The notes under the pieces were generated by a model. It was not told the DNA's origin. It was given only the letters and a program-made list of their open reading frames with translations, and made no database searches. The position numbers and the translations under genes are program-made. A DNA stretch of 64,000 nucleotides from a bacterium (GTDB taxonomy: Bacteria; Desulfobacterota; Deferrisomatia; Deferrisomatales; Deferrisomataceae), in the NCBI GenBank assembly GCA_027021615.1, contig JALUTY010000096.1, positions 33,006 to 97,005 on the forward strand. Direction: 5' to 3'. Within the stretch, counting starts at the first letter, position 1; every line of letters starts with the position of its first letter. Below are positions 1 to 8,226 of the stretch, piece by piece.

Positions 1-539
1 CGGGCCAGCGACCGGATGTAGGTGCCGGCCGAGCACTCCACCTCCACCTCGATCTCGGGCAGGTCCACGGCGATCAGGTCCAGCCGTCGGACCTCCACGG
101 TCCGGGCAGGGGGCTCGACCCGCTCGCCCCGTCGGGCGCGCCGGTACAGCGCCTGGCCCCCCACCTTGACGGCGGAGTATGCAGGAGGGACCTGGATGAG
201 TGTGCCGCGGAACCGGTCCAGCAGCCGTTCGATCTCCCCTTGGGACAGGGCAGGGACAGGGGCGGTGGCCGTGATCCGGCCGGTGCGGTCGAGGGTGTCG
301 CGCTGCTCGCCCAGCCGGATCCGGGCCCGATAGGTCTTGGGATGACCCACCAGGTACTCGAGCAGACGGGTCGCCCGGCCGAGCCCCACCAGCAGGACCC
401 CCGAAGCGAACGGGTCCAGCGTGCCGGCGTGGCCGGCCTTTGCGGCAGCCAAGGCGCGGCGGACCCGCACCACGGCCGTGTGGGATGTTGGACCGGGGGG
501 TTTTGCGCAGACCAGAAGGCCCGAACGGGGAGCCGTCAT
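1..539 (-). CDS. truB: tRNA pseudouridine(55) synthase TruB, 3' end outside window
   Basis: TruB isomerises U55 of the T-loop of tRNAs to pseudouridine. About 180 N-terminal residues are visible on the minus strand and the gene runs off the left edge. The catalytic-loop motif GHAGTLDPFASG lies at residues 37-48, with D42 the expected catalytic aspartate, and a later GTYIRSLA motif is also typical of the family. The ATG overlaps the nrnA stop as ATGA, so translation is probably coupled. It is the last visible gene of the rimP-to-truB operon, an order common in deltaproteobacteria. Identity is secure; only the C-terminus is missing. Confidence 0.93.
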   Translation of the reverse strand, partial: MTAPRSGLLVCAKPPGPTSHTAVVRVRRALAAAKAGHAGTLDPFASGVLLVGLGRATRLLEYLVGHPKTYRARIRLGEQRDTLDRTGRITATAPVPALSQGEIERLLDRFRGTLIQVPPAYSAVKVGGQALYRRARRGERVEPPARTVEVRRLDLIAVDLPEIEVEVECSAGTYIRSLA

Positions 540-1531
540 CCCACCTCGCGCCTTCCCAGGAGCAGCTCGTCGCAGGCCGCCTCCACACGGTCGAAGATCC
601 GCTGCCGGATCCGGGGGGCGGTGCCTTCCACCGTGGCGCCAGCCGCGTTGCGGTGGCCGCCCCCGCCGAGCTCCCGGGCGATCTCGGCCACGTCCACCCG
701 GCCCTTGGATCGGAACGCCACACGGTAGCGGCCCCCGGGCTCCTCCCTCAGCAGGAACCCCACCTCCACCCCGCACACCGATCGGGGGTAGTTCACGAAC
801 CCTTCCACGTCCTCCACGCCGGTGTGGGTGGCCCGGAACATCTCCTGGGTCACCACCACGCAGGCGGCCTTGTCGCGGGGGGACAGCTCGAGGGTCTCCA
901 GCACCCGGCTGAGCAGCCTCAAACGGTTGACCGGCTGCTGGTCGTAAACCATCTGGGCCACCCACGACGGATCCACGCCCCGGCCCACCATCCGCGAGGC
1001 GATCTCGAACGCCCGGGCGTTGGAGTTGGAGAACCGAAAACAGCCCGTGTCGGTGAGGATGGCCGTGTAGATGTTCGCAGCGGCGGTGAACCCGACCGGT
1101 ACCTGGAGCCCCACGAGCACCTCGTAGACCAGCTCGGCCGTGGCGCAGGCCGCCGGCTCCACCAGGTTGGCGTGGCCGAAGTCGCCGTTGCCCGGATGAT
1201 GGTCGATGTTGATCCACCGGGCCCTCCGCAGGGGGGCGAGGTCCACGCCGGGCCGGTCGGGGTTGCCGCAGTCCAGGAACACCACCGTGTCGTAGTCGTC
1301 CCTCTCCGGCGCGATGCCCACCCGCTCGGCCAGGGGCAGCCACACCAGGTTGGCGGGCACGCCGTCTGTGTTCACCACCTCGCAGGTCTTGCCGAGGGCC
1401 AGCAGGCCCGACAGCAGCGCCAGCGAGGACCCCACGGCGTCGCCGTCGGGGTTGCGGTGGGACAGGATGAGAACCTGCCGGGCCGGGAGGAGGGCCCGGC
1501 GCACCTCAGCGATCCGGGTCTTCCGTTGCAT
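536..1531 (-). CDS. nrnA: DHH-family oligoribonuclease / pAp phosphatase NrnA
   Basis: A 331-residue DHH/DHHA1 phosphoesterase. NrnA enzymes degrade nanoRNA and dephosphorylate pAp in the cytoplasm, using manganese. Motif I (SHRNPDGDAVGS, residues 24-35), motif II (FLDCGNPDR, near D87), the DHH signature (NIDHHPGN, 108-115) and the C-terminal DHHA1 glycine motif GGGGHRNAAG (289-298) are all intact, and the length is normal. Its start lies inside the 3' end of rbfA (26-base overlap) and its stop overlaps the truB start. Placement between rbfA and truB is usual for NrnA. Substrate preference cannot be read from sequence. Confidence 0.92.
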   Translation of the reverse strand: MQRKTRIAEVRRALLPARQVLILSHRNPDGDAVGSSLALLSGLLALGKTCEVVNTDGVPANLVWLPLAERVGIAPERDDYDTVVFLDCGNPDRPGVDLAPLRRARWINIDHHPGNGDFGHANLVEPAACATAELVYEVLVGLQVPVGFTAAANIYTAILTDTGCFRFSNSNARAFEIASRMVGRGVDPSWVAQMVYDQQPVNRLRLLSRVLETLELSPRDKAACVVVTQEMFRATHTGVEDVEGFVNYPRSVCGVEVGFLLREEPGGRYRVAFRSKGRVDVAEIARELGGGGHRNAAGATVEGTAPRIRQRIFDRVEAACDELLLGRREVG

Positions 1532-1868
1532 CGCGAACGTCCTCTAGCACGGCCTGGGTCCGCAGGGCCCGCTCGAAGTCTTCGTCGTACACGAACTTGA
1601 GCTCCGGAACCACCTTGATTCGCAGGCGGGCGCCCACGGCCCGACGCACGAAGGCCCGGGCGCTGTCGAGGCCCTTCTGGGTCTCCGAGCGCTGGAGGGG
1701 CTCCCCAAGCACCGTGTAGTAGACCCGGGCGTGGCGCAGGTCGGCACTAACCCGCACCCCCGTGATGGTCACGAACCCCACCCGCGGGTCCTTGATCTCC
1801 CGCTGGAGCACCCAGGCGATCTCGTGATGGAGAAGGTCGGCCACCCGCTGGGTCCGTCGTGATTCCAT
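1506..1868 (-). CDS. rbfA: 30S ribosome-binding factor RbfA
   Basis: A 120-residue KH-fold assembly factor that binds immature 30S subunits and helps 16S rRNA 5'-end maturation. The N-terminus (RTQRVADLLHHEIAWVLQRE), the KDPRVGFVTITGVRVSADL stretch and the PELKFVYDEDFERALR segment are characteristic of the family, and the length is standard. It overlaps nrnA by 26 bases, the largest overlap in the operon, which suggests tight translational coupling. About 90 bases separate it from the DUF503 gene upstream. Confidence 0.93.
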   Translation of the reverse strand: MESRRTQRVADLLHHEIAWVLQREIKDPRVGFVTITGVRVSADLRHARVYYTVLGEPLQRSETQKGLDSARAFVRRAVGARLRIKVVPELKFVYDEDFERALRTQAVLEDVRDATEDPDR

Positions 1869-1880
1869 GGATGGCTCCTG

Positions 1881-1917
1881 TAGAGGCTGGAAGGCTGGAA
1901 GGCGAGAAGGCCAGAGG
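1881..1917. repeat. Short tandem AGGCTGGA-type 8-mer array
   Basis: In the 90-base spacer between the DUF503 gene and rbfA, near-identical 8-mers of the form AGGCTGGA/AGGCGAGA follow each other. The same AGGCTRGA/AGCCTCCY units recur at the ends of several 7-mer or 8-mer arrays in this window (near 10780, 38066, 39747 and 59215). No coding potential was seen. Confidence 0.55.
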
Positions 1918-1958
1918 CCCTCCGTCTCCCGCCCCCGGCATGGGGAATCGCCCCTGGA

Positions 1959-2246
1959 TCAGAAATGCAGGATCTCCCGGTGCACCGCAAGGATCTGGGC
2001 CAGGTGTTGATCCTCCACGAACTGGAGCACGCCCTCCAGCACCCGGTCGGCCAGCGGAGCCGACCCCGAGACCACGGCAAAGCCGATCGTGGCCCGCTGG
2101 TGCAGGTCAAGGCTGTCCACCTCGGCCACGCTCACCGGAAACCGGTTGCGTACCCGGTCCACCACCCGGCGCACCACGGAGCGCTTCTCCTTGAGGCTGT
2201 GGGCCTCGGGGATGTACAGGTCGAACCGGGCCACGCCGATCACCAT
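1959..2246 (-). CDS. DUF503 (YlxP-like) protein
   Basis: A 95-residue protein of the DUF503/YlxP family, which sits between infB and rbfA in many bacteria. The family hallmark is an N-terminal beta strand followed by HSLKEKRSVVRRVVDRVRNRF (split here at residues 16-36), then a compact ferredoxin-like fold. Members have been linked to ribosome or rRNA metabolism, but no firm biochemical role is established. It follows infB by only 5 bases, so it is certainly in the operon. Family assignment is confident; function is unknown. Confidence 0.88.
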   Translation of the reverse strand: MVIGVARFDLYIPEAHSLKEKRSVVRRVVDRVRNRFPVSVAEVDSLDLHQRATIGFAVVSGSAPLADRVLEGVLQFVEDQHLAQILAVHREILHF

Positions 2247-2251
2247 GGAGG

Positions 2252-4711
2252 CTATGCCTCGCCGGCGGCCTTCTCCTCCATCACGAAGAACTCCACCACA
2301 TCGCCTTCCTTGATGTCGTTATAGTTCTGGATGGACAGGCCGCACTCCATGCCCTCACGCACCTCACGCACGTCGTCCTTGAACCGTTTGAGGCTGGCCA
2401 GGGTGCCCTCGTACACCACCACGTTGTCCCGCAGCAGCCGCACCCGTGCCGAGCGCTGGGCCACGCCCTCGGTGACGTAGCATCCGGCCACGGTGCCCAC
2501 CTTGGGCACCCGGAACAGCTGCCGCACCTCGGCCCGTCCCAGCACCTTCTCCTCGATGGTCGGCGCAAGCAGCCCCTGCACGGCCTTGTTCAGGTCGTCG
2601 ATGGCGTCGTAAATGACGCTGTACAGGCGGATGTCCACCCCCTGCCGGTCGGCCAGCTGGGAGGCCTTGGACTCGGGCCGCACATTGAACCCGATGATGA
2701 TCGCATGGGATGCTGCGGCCAGGTTCACGTCGTTCTCGGTGATTCCGCCCACGGCCCCGTGGATCACCCGGACCCGGACCTCGTCGGTGGATCGCTCCTC
2801 CAGGGCCTTGGTGAGGGCCTCCACCGATCCCTGCACGTCGGCCTTGACGATGAGGTTGAGGTCCTGCACCTCGCCCTCGGCGAGCTGGGCGTGGAGGTCC
2901 TCCAGGCTGACCCGTCTGGTCTTGGCCATCTCCTCCTGCCGGGCCTTCTCGGCCCGGCGTGTGGCGATCTGCTTCGCCACCCGCTCGCTCTCCACCACCT
3001 GGAACGCCTCGCCGGCGGTGGGCACCCCGCCGAGGCCCAGAACCTCCACCGGGATCGACGGCCCGGCCTCCTTGACCCGCTTGCCCTGGTCGTTGATCAG
3101 GGCCCGGATCCGGCCGTAGTGATGGCCCGCCAGGACCACATCGCCCACCTTGAGGGTACCCTCTTGAACCAGCACCGAGGCCACGGGCCCTCGGCCGCGG
3201 TCCACCCGGGCCTCGATCACCACCCCGTGGGCGGGCTTGTTGGGGTTGGCCTTGAGGTCCAGCAGCTCGGCCTGGAGGGCGATCATCTCCAGCAGATCGT
3301 CGATGCCGTCGCGCTTTTTGGCCGACACCGGCACGCAGATCACGTCGCCGCCCCACTCCTCGGGCACCATCCCGTGCTCGGTGAGCTGGCGTTTGACCCG
3401 CTCGGGGTCGGCGTCGGGCTTGTCCATCTTGTTGATGGCCACGATGATGGGCACCCCGGCCGCCTTGGAGTGATCGATGGCCTCGATGGTCTGGGGCATG
3501 ATGCCGTCGTCCGCCGCCACCACGAGCACAGTGACATCGGTGACCTTGGCGCCGCGGGCCCGTAGGGCGGTGAACGCCTCGTGCCCCGGCGTGTCGAGGA
3601 ACACGAGCTTGCCCCGGCTGGTCTTTACCTCGTAGGCACCGATATGCTGGGTGATCCCGCCGGCCTCGCGGTCGGCGACCCGGGTCTCCCGGATGGCGTC
3701 GAGCAGCGAGGTCTTTCCGTGGTCCACGTGGCCCATGACGGTGACCACGGGGGGCCGGGGCTCGAGGTCTTCGGGCCGGTCCTCGCTTTGGGCCAGCATC
3801 TCCTCCTCGCCCACCTGGTAGCTCTCGACCTCGTACCCGAACTCCGAGGCCACCAATGCCGCGGTCTCCACGTCGATGGTCTGGTTGATGGTGGCCAGGA
3901 CCCCGAGCCCCATCAGCTGGCGGATCAGCTCGGTGGCCTTCACGCCCATCCGCTGGCTCAGGTCCGAAACCGTGATCACCTCGCCGATGCGGATCCGGCG
4001 CTTCTGAGCCTTGGGTGCCACCGTGGCGGGAGCCTGGGGAGCCGCCTTCCTTTGGGGCTTGGCCTGGACCTCGCGCTTGGCCCTCTTTCCCTTCTTGCCC
4101 TTGCGTGCCTTCCGGGCCGCCTTCGACGCCTCTCGCTCCTCCTTGGACATCTGGTACGAGGGCGGTGGGGTGGGCTGCTCCGGCAGGTGGTGGATGAACC
4201 GAACCACCTTGAGCTTGAACTTCTCCTCCCCCTCGGCGGGCTCCTTGGCCCCTTCTTCGGTGGGCTCCTGGGGCTCGGCCGCCGGGGCGGTCTCCGGCTC
4301 GGACGCCGTGGCTTCCTCCTCGGCCTCGGACGGCTCTGCCGGTGCAGGCGCCTCGGCTTCGGCAGGGGCGGCATCTCCCTCCCGCTGGGGCTCCGAGATC
4401 GGTTCCTCCCCAAGTGCCTCGGCCCCGGCAGGCGCAGCCTCGGCGGCCGGCTCCTCCAGAGCCTCCAGAGCCGGGGGCTCTTCCTTCTTGCGGCGTCGGC
4501 GCACAACCTTTGCCGGCTTCGGTGTCGGGGCCGCCTCGGCCTCGGGCGTCTGCCCGGCACCCAGGATGCCCAACGCCTTCTCGAGATCGGGTTCGTCCAC
4601 GGGCGAAAGGTGGCTTCGGACCTTGACACCCAGGTCGGTCAGGGCGCCCAGCAGGGCCTGGACCTCCACACCGTGTTTCTTCGCGGCTTCAAATACGCGG
4701 ATCTTCGCCAT
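2252..4711 (-). CDS. infB: Translation initiation factor IF-2
   Basis: An 819-residue GTPase that delivers initiator fMet-tRNA to the 30S subunit. An IF2_N domain is at residues 1-50, followed by a long low-complexity Ala/Glu/Pro and then Lys/Arg-rich linker (about 55-235), a second IF2_N domain, and the G domain with G1 GHVDHGKT at 327-334, a DTPGHEAF switch II and NKMD base-recognition motif. Domains II-IV complete the usual length. The linker is poorly conserved in the family. The start has an AGGAAGG site about 7 bases upstream. It lies 77 bases after nusA; no ylxR gene fits between them. Confidence 0.97.
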   Translation of the reverse strand: MAKIRVFEAAKKHGVEVQALLGALTDLGVKVRSHLSPVDEPDLEKALGILGAGQTPEAEAAPTPKPAKVVRRRRKKEEPPALEALEEPAAEAAPAGAEALGEEPISEPQREGDAAPAEAEAPAPAEPSEAEEEATASEPETAPAAEPQEPTEEGAKEPAEGEEKFKLKVVRFIHHLPEQPTPPPSYQMSKEEREASKAARKARKGKKGKRAKREVQAKPQRKAAPQAPATVAPKAQKRRIRIGEVITVSDLSQRMGVKATELIRQLMGLGVLATINQTIDVETAALVASEFGYEVESYQVGEEEMLAQSEDRPEDLEPRPPVVTVMGHVDHGKTSLLDAIRETRVADREAGGITQHIGAYEVKTSRGKLVFLDTPGHEAFTALRARGAKVTDVTVLVVAADDGIMPQTIEAIDHSKAAGVPIIVAINKMDKPDADPERVKRQLTEHGMVPEEWGGDVICVPVSAKKRDGIDDLLEMIALQAELLDLKANPNKPAHGVVIEARVDRGRGPVASVLVQEGTLKVGDVVLAGHHYGRIRALINDQGKRVKEAGPSIPVEVLGLGGVPTAGEAFQVVESERVAKQIATRRAEKARQEEMAKTRRVSLEDLHAQLAEGEVQDLNLIVKADVQGSVEALTKALEERSTDEVRVRVIHGAVGGITENDVNLAAASHAIIIGFNVRPESKASQLADRQGVDIRLYSVIYDAIDDLNKAVQGLLAPTIEEKVLGRAEVRQLFRVPKVGTVAGCYVTEGVAQRSARVRLLRDNVVVYEGTLASLKRFKDDVREVREGMECGLSIQNYNDIKEGDVVEFFVMEEKAAGEA

Positions 4712-4788
4712 TCCCGCCTTCCTGCCAGGGACAGATCGTGTTCATGCCCCGTGAGGGGCCTTAGCTACCCTTGGGTTCTCGGACCGGC

Positions 4789-6207
4789 TCAGCCGGCCGG
4801 GGGGAGCTCCGGGTCCGAGGTTCCGGGCTCGGCTCGCCCGTGGTCTTCTTCGCTTTCCCGTTCGGGCTCTTCACCGGGCTCGGGCTCCTCCCCCGGGGCT
4901 GGGCTCTCCGAGCCCGCCTCTGACACCGCTGATCCTTCGGTGCCCTCCGGCGTAGCCTCGCTCGTGGCGGCGATGAGCTCCGCCTCGAAGGCCTCTTTGG
5001 CCGCCTTACGCAAGGCCTCGGCCTCCTCCGTGCCCAGGCCGAGGGCCTCGCACAGCTTGGGGGCCGGGATCTCGGACAGATCCTCCAGCGAGTGCACGTC
5101 GATTCGGCCGAGCAGGGCCACCTTGAGGGGGTCCATGCCGGGAAGCCGCAGGATCTTGCCCCGCTCCTCCTCCCGGCGCCGGGCCTCCCGCTCGGTGATG
5201 ATGTCGAGCCGCCACCCCATGAGTTTCGCCGCGAGCTTTACGTTCTGCCCCCTGCGGCCGATGGCGAGGCTCAGCTGATCCTCGGGCACGATCACCGTCA
5301 TGGCGTGCCGCTCCTCATCCACCAGCACCCGGGAGATCTGGGCCGGGGAGAGGGCGTTGGCGGCAAACATGGCCGGCTCTTCGTTCCACACCACGATGTC
5401 GATCCGTTCGCCCCGGAGTTCCTGGACCACGGCCCGCACCCGGCTCCCTCGTACGCCCACGCAGGCGCCCACCGGGTCCACGTCGGGATCGTGGGAGGCC
5501 ACCGCGATCTTCGCCCGCTCGCCCGGGTCCCGGGCACAGGCCTTGATCTCCACCACGCCCTCCCGGATCTCGGGCACCTCCGCCTCGAACAGCTTCTTCA
5601 CGAAGTCCGGATGGGTCCGCGACAGGACCAGCTGAGGCCCCCGGGACTCCTTCTGCACCTTGAGTAGGAGCGCCCGGATCCGGTCGCCCTGCCGGTAGTT
5701 CTCGCTTCGGATCTGCTCGGAGTGGGGCAGCACCGCATCGGTGCGGCCCAAGTTCACGATGATGTCCCCGCGCTCGAACCGTTGGACAATGCCGTTGATG
5801 ATCTCGCCGCGGCGGCCGATAAACTCGCTGTAGATCAGCTCCCGCTCGGCTTCCCGGACCTTCTGGATGATCACCTGCTTGGCCACCTGGGCCGTGATCC
5901 GGCCCATCTCCCCCAGCTCCAGGGGGATGCCGAGCTCGTCGCCCACCTCGCACTCGGGGTCGTACTTCTGCCGGGCCTCCTGGAGGCTGATCTGCGTGTA
6001 GGAGTCCTCCACCTCCTCCACCACGGTCATGTACTCGAAGATCTGGACGCGGCCGGTCTCCTCGTCGAACTGGGCCTCGATCTCGCGGCTGCCCAGCTGC
6101 CGCCGGGCGGCCGTGGCCATGGCCTGCTCCAGGGCGTCGATCAGCACCTCCCGGTCGATGCCTTTCTCTCGGACCACTTGGTCGATGACTCGGTTCAGGT
6201 CTTTCAT
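4789..6207 (-). CDS. nusA: Transcription termination/antitermination factor NusA
   Basis: A 472-residue RNA-polymerase-binding elongation factor that modulates pausing, intrinsic termination and antitermination. An N-terminal polymerase-binding domain (from MKDLNRVIDQVVREKGI), an S1 domain, and KH1/KH2 domains (GACVGVRGSRVRAVVQEL; LSLAIGRRGQNVKLAAKL) are in order. A helix-hairpin-helix-like segment follows, and the protein ends in an acidic Glu/Pro-rich tail instead of the two acidic repeats of E. coli NusA. It lies between rimP and infB, as in most bacteria. NusA may act on the terminator-like hairpin in front of rimP (inference). Confidence 0.96.
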   Translation of the reverse strand: MKDLNRVIDQVVREKGIDREVLIDALEQAMATAARRQLGSREIEAQFDEETGRVQIFEYMTVVEEVEDSYTQISLQEARQKYDPECEVGDELGIPLELGEMGRITAQVAKQVIIQKVREAERELIYSEFIGRRGEIINGIVQRFERGDIIVNLGRTDAVLPHSEQIRSENYRQGDRIRALLLKVQKESRGPQLVLSRTHPDFVKKLFEAEVPEIREGVVEIKACARDPGERAKIAVASHDPDVDPVGACVGVRGSRVRAVVQELRGERIDIVVWNEEPAMFAANALSPAQISRVLVDEERHAMTVIVPEDQLSLAIGRRGQNVKLAAKLMGWRLDIITEREARRREEERGKILRLPGMDPLKVALLGRIDVHSLEDLSEIPAPKLCEALGLGTEEAEALRKAAKEAFEAELIAATSEATPEGTEGSAVSEAGSESPAPGEEPEPGEEPERESEEDHGRAEPGTSDPELPPAG

Positions 6208-6251
6208 GGTGTCCCCACTGGCTCGGTGTCTTTAACGCGTCTGGCGGCCGC

Positions 6252-6725
6252 TCAGAACCGGATCTCCGGGTCCAGGTTCGCCTCCCGGATCGACGCGAAC
6301 GGAATCCGCGTCGTGGCCCCGGAGCCGTCCTCCACCAGGACCGTTTGGTCCTCGCCCAGCCCCCGGTTGATGCCACGGAACGTCTTGCGCCCCCCCAACG
6401 CCTCGGTGGTCCTCACCACGACCCGCTCCCCCGCGAACCGCTCGAAGTGCTCGGGCCGGGTAAGGGGGCGACGGATTCCCGGGCTGGACACTTCCAGCAC
6501 GTAGGCCCCCCGGATGGGGTCGGCCACGTCCATGTGGGCACTCAGCTCCCGGCTCAGCCGGGCACACTCGTCGAGTGTGATCCCCCCCGGCCGGTCCACC
6601 AGGAGGCGCAGCACCAGCCGGCCCGCCTCGGTCCGAAGCCGCAGGTCCACCACCTCGTACCCCGCATCTTCAACCACCGGGGCCAGAAGCTCCTGGATCT
6701 CGATTTCCTTGGGGCTTTTCTGCAT
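6252..6725 (-). CDS. rimP: Ribosome maturation factor RimP
   Basis: A 157-residue RimP, needed for 30S subunit maturation. The N-terminal domain (IQELLAPVVEDAGYEVVDL) and the LEVSSPGIRRPLTRPEHF signature of the family are present, and the C-terminal SH3-like domain ends at EIRF. The ATG at 6725 is chosen because it gives the standard family length; an open frame continues upstream but crosses a terminator-like hairpin and the permease 3' end. First gene of the rimP-nusA-infB operon. Confidence 0.93.
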   Translation of the reverse strand: MQKSPKEIEIQELLAPVVEDAGYEVVDLRLRTEAGRLVLRLLVDRPGGITLDECARLSRELSAHMDVADPIRGAYVLEVSSPGIRRPLTRPEHFERFAGERVVVRTTEALGGRKTFRGINRGLGEDQTVLVEDGSGATTRIPFASIREANLDPEIRF

Positions 6726-6740
6726 GGCCGCGCCAAAACG

Positions 6741-6765
6741 AAAAAAGTGGGCGAACGGCCCACTT
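6741..6765 (-). terminator. Intrinsic terminator / possible attenuator before rimP
   Basis: On the minus strand an 8-bp perfect stem (AAGTGGGC / GCCCACTT, loop of 5) is followed by a run of U residues. It lies 65-90 bases after the permease stop and 16 bases before the rimP start. It can terminate the permease transcript. A good promoter just upstream (6792-6820) would place it inside the rimP leader, so it may also act as an attenuator. Confidence 0.8.
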
Positions 6766-6791
6766 CGGAGTGCCTCGAAGCGAAGAGCGAA

Positions 6792-6820
6792 AGGGTAACA
6801 GCGAAAGCCCTTTGTGTAAA
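6792..6820 (-). promoter_or_regulatory. Sigma-70-type promoter for rimP operon
   Basis: Minus-strand -35 TTTACA (6820-6815), 17-base spacer, -10 TACCCT (6797-6792) preceded by an extended -10 TG. It would start transcription near 6785, upstream of the hairpin at 6741-6765 and about 60 bases before rimP. Prediction from consensus only. Confidence 0.5.
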
Positions 6821-6829
6821 GACGAAATT

Positions 6830-7804
6830 TCAGATTCCAAGCCACGCGGTGGCCTGGAACGCGAAGGCCGCGATGAGGGTGCCCGCGAGGCACAGGCCCA
6901 GGTACAGGGCGAACAGCCTCGGTTTGAACAGCGTGAGGAACACGCCCATCACCGGCAGCGCCGTGACCGGCCCACCCACCAGAAACGCCATGCCCGCCGC
7001 CCGGGAGACGGCCAGATCGCTGAACCCGAACAGGATGGCCGAGGCCGTGATCTGGGTGATGTGCAGCGGCACCACGGCCAAGGTGAGCCCCAGTACCGAC
7101 AGCGGGTTTCCCGAGACCAGGAGCCGGTCGATCCACTCGTTGGGCACGTAGCGGCGGGCGAGCACCTCGATCAGGACCCCGATCAACACGTACTTCCCCA
7201 CCTTGACCCCGCCCTCCCAGACCTTTGCCAGGAACACGAGCCCCGAGCTGTCCGTGCGCGCCTCCACCCGCTTACTGAGCATCTCGTTGCAGTGGCAGCG
7301 GAGGATCTCCTCGGGGTAGTCCGGGTCGTGGAAGTTGCCCTTGGGCAGCTCCTTGCGGAACAGGGTCTCCAGGCGCAGCCCCCTCGTCTCGAACCAGTGG
7401 GTGACCCCACCGGCGAACAACCCCATGAACACGGCTGCGGCGAGCTCGGCGTTGGCCCAGAACGGGCCCAGGTTCTTGACCGCCAGGGTGTAGCCCGCGG
7501 GGCTCATGAGGGGTGAGACGACCAGCAGGCTCATGGCCGGGGCCAGGGGGAGCCCGCCCAGAATCAGGCTGATGGTGAGCGGAAGGATGCCGCAGGCGCA
7601 CAGCGGGCTCACGATGCCCAGCACGGTGGCCACCAGCACGGCCCACGGCCCGTACCGGGTCAGGGCCCGCCGGATCCTCAAGTGCCACTTCTTGGTGCGG
7701 ATCCACGCCTCCAGGGCAACCCCCAGGGCGAAGTAGGGCCAGATCGCGCCGATCTCGGCCAGCATGTCCTGGGCGACGGCCGTCGCCTCGTGGAAAAGCG
7801 CCAT
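6830..7804 (-). CDS. Permease of the ArsP/DUF318 family
   Basis: A 324-residue polytopic inner-membrane protein. The motif SPLCACGILPL in the first half is the hallmark of the DUF318/ArsP permease family, members of which export methylated or trivalent arsenicals while others have unknown cargo. Two four-to-five-helix halves flank a cytoplasmic loop that contains RCHCNEM. The ATG at 7804 is preferred over an upstream TTG because GGAGAG lies 5 bases before it and because the TTG falls inside a perfect palindrome. No arsenic regulator or reductase is nearby, so the substrate is open. A terminator follows. Confidence 0.75.
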   Translation of the reverse strand: MALFHEATAVAQDMLAEIGAIWPYFALGVALEAWIRTKKWHLRIRRALTRYGPWAVLVATVLGIVSPLCACGILPLTISLILGGLPLAPAMSLLVVSPLMSPAGYTLAVKNLGPFWANAELAAAVFMGLFAGGVTHWFETRGLRLETLFRKELPKGNFHDPDYPEEILRCHCNEMLSKRVEARTDSSGLVFLAKVWEGGVKVGKYVLIGVLIEVLARRYVPNEWIDRLLVSGNPLSVLGLTLAVVPLHITQITASAILFGFSDLAVSRAAGMAFLVGGPVTALPVMGVFLTLFKPRLFALYLGLCLAGTLIAAFAFQATAWLGI

Positions 7805-7816
7805 GGAGCTCTCCGG

Positions 7817-7834
7817 TTGTTGCCCCGGCAACAA
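7817..7834. promoter_or_regulatory. Perfect palindrome upstream of permease (candidate operator)
   Basis: TTGTTGCC-CC-GGCAACAA: 8-base arms with a 2-base centre, 12 bases before the permease ATG and overlapping its leader. Such symmetry suits a dimeric repressor site. The arms could also form an mRNA hairpin next to the ribosome-binding site. Confidence 0.45.
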
Positions 7835-7839
7835 AACGG

Positions 7840-8205
7840 GTTCGTTAGTCCGGAGGCGGGGCGAGGGACCTGCCTCCCGATCGGCGGGCGTGTGCCCACA
7901 AGGAGGCCCCGTTTTCGCGTGCTCGGGCGAAGGAAGACAGCGGATACCCGGAACTCAAGGAAAAGTTGCGGCCCCGTTACCCTCGTTTCCTCCCCCCGGA
8001 CCCTGCGGGGCCGGGAAACGGAGGAAGGGTAACTTCCATTGGTTCGGGGCCAGCGCCAGCGGCGGGCATGGGGCCTGCTTCCGGCCGGGCGCGAAGCCGT
8101 GCGTTGAGATTCGCCGCGCAGGCACGAGACACGGGAGCTGGTTTCATCACAGTTCCGTACAGATGGATACCATTTCGCGGTCCGAACGCGGGAGGCACTG
8201 CATTT
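7840..8205 (+). repeat. Dispersed ~250-bp element, copy A (interrupted)
   Basis: The 390-base gap between the permease and the TolC-like gene has no gene. 8068-8205 matches the core of copies B and H in plus orientation (shared blocks CCGGCCGGGCGCGAAGCC and GATTCGCCGCGCAGGCACG, and CCATTTCGCGGTCCGAACG near the end). 7841-7890 resembles the outer end of the element. The intervening stretch holds an imperfect hairpin with GTTACCCT/AGGGTAAC ends (7976-8033), so this copy looks interrupted. Confidence 0.7.
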
Positions 8206-8226
8206 AGCCTTCTAGCTGACGTTGGC

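Noticed and set aside
440..1600. Long plus-strand open frame of 386 codons opposite nrnA and rbfA
   Set aside because: It is a GC-rich antisense shadow: no family features, and the minus-strand genes are clear family members with coupled starts.
3581..5278. Plus-strand open frame of 565 codons across infB and nusA
   Set aside because: Leu/Gly/Arg-rich shadow of the IF-2 linker region on the other strand.
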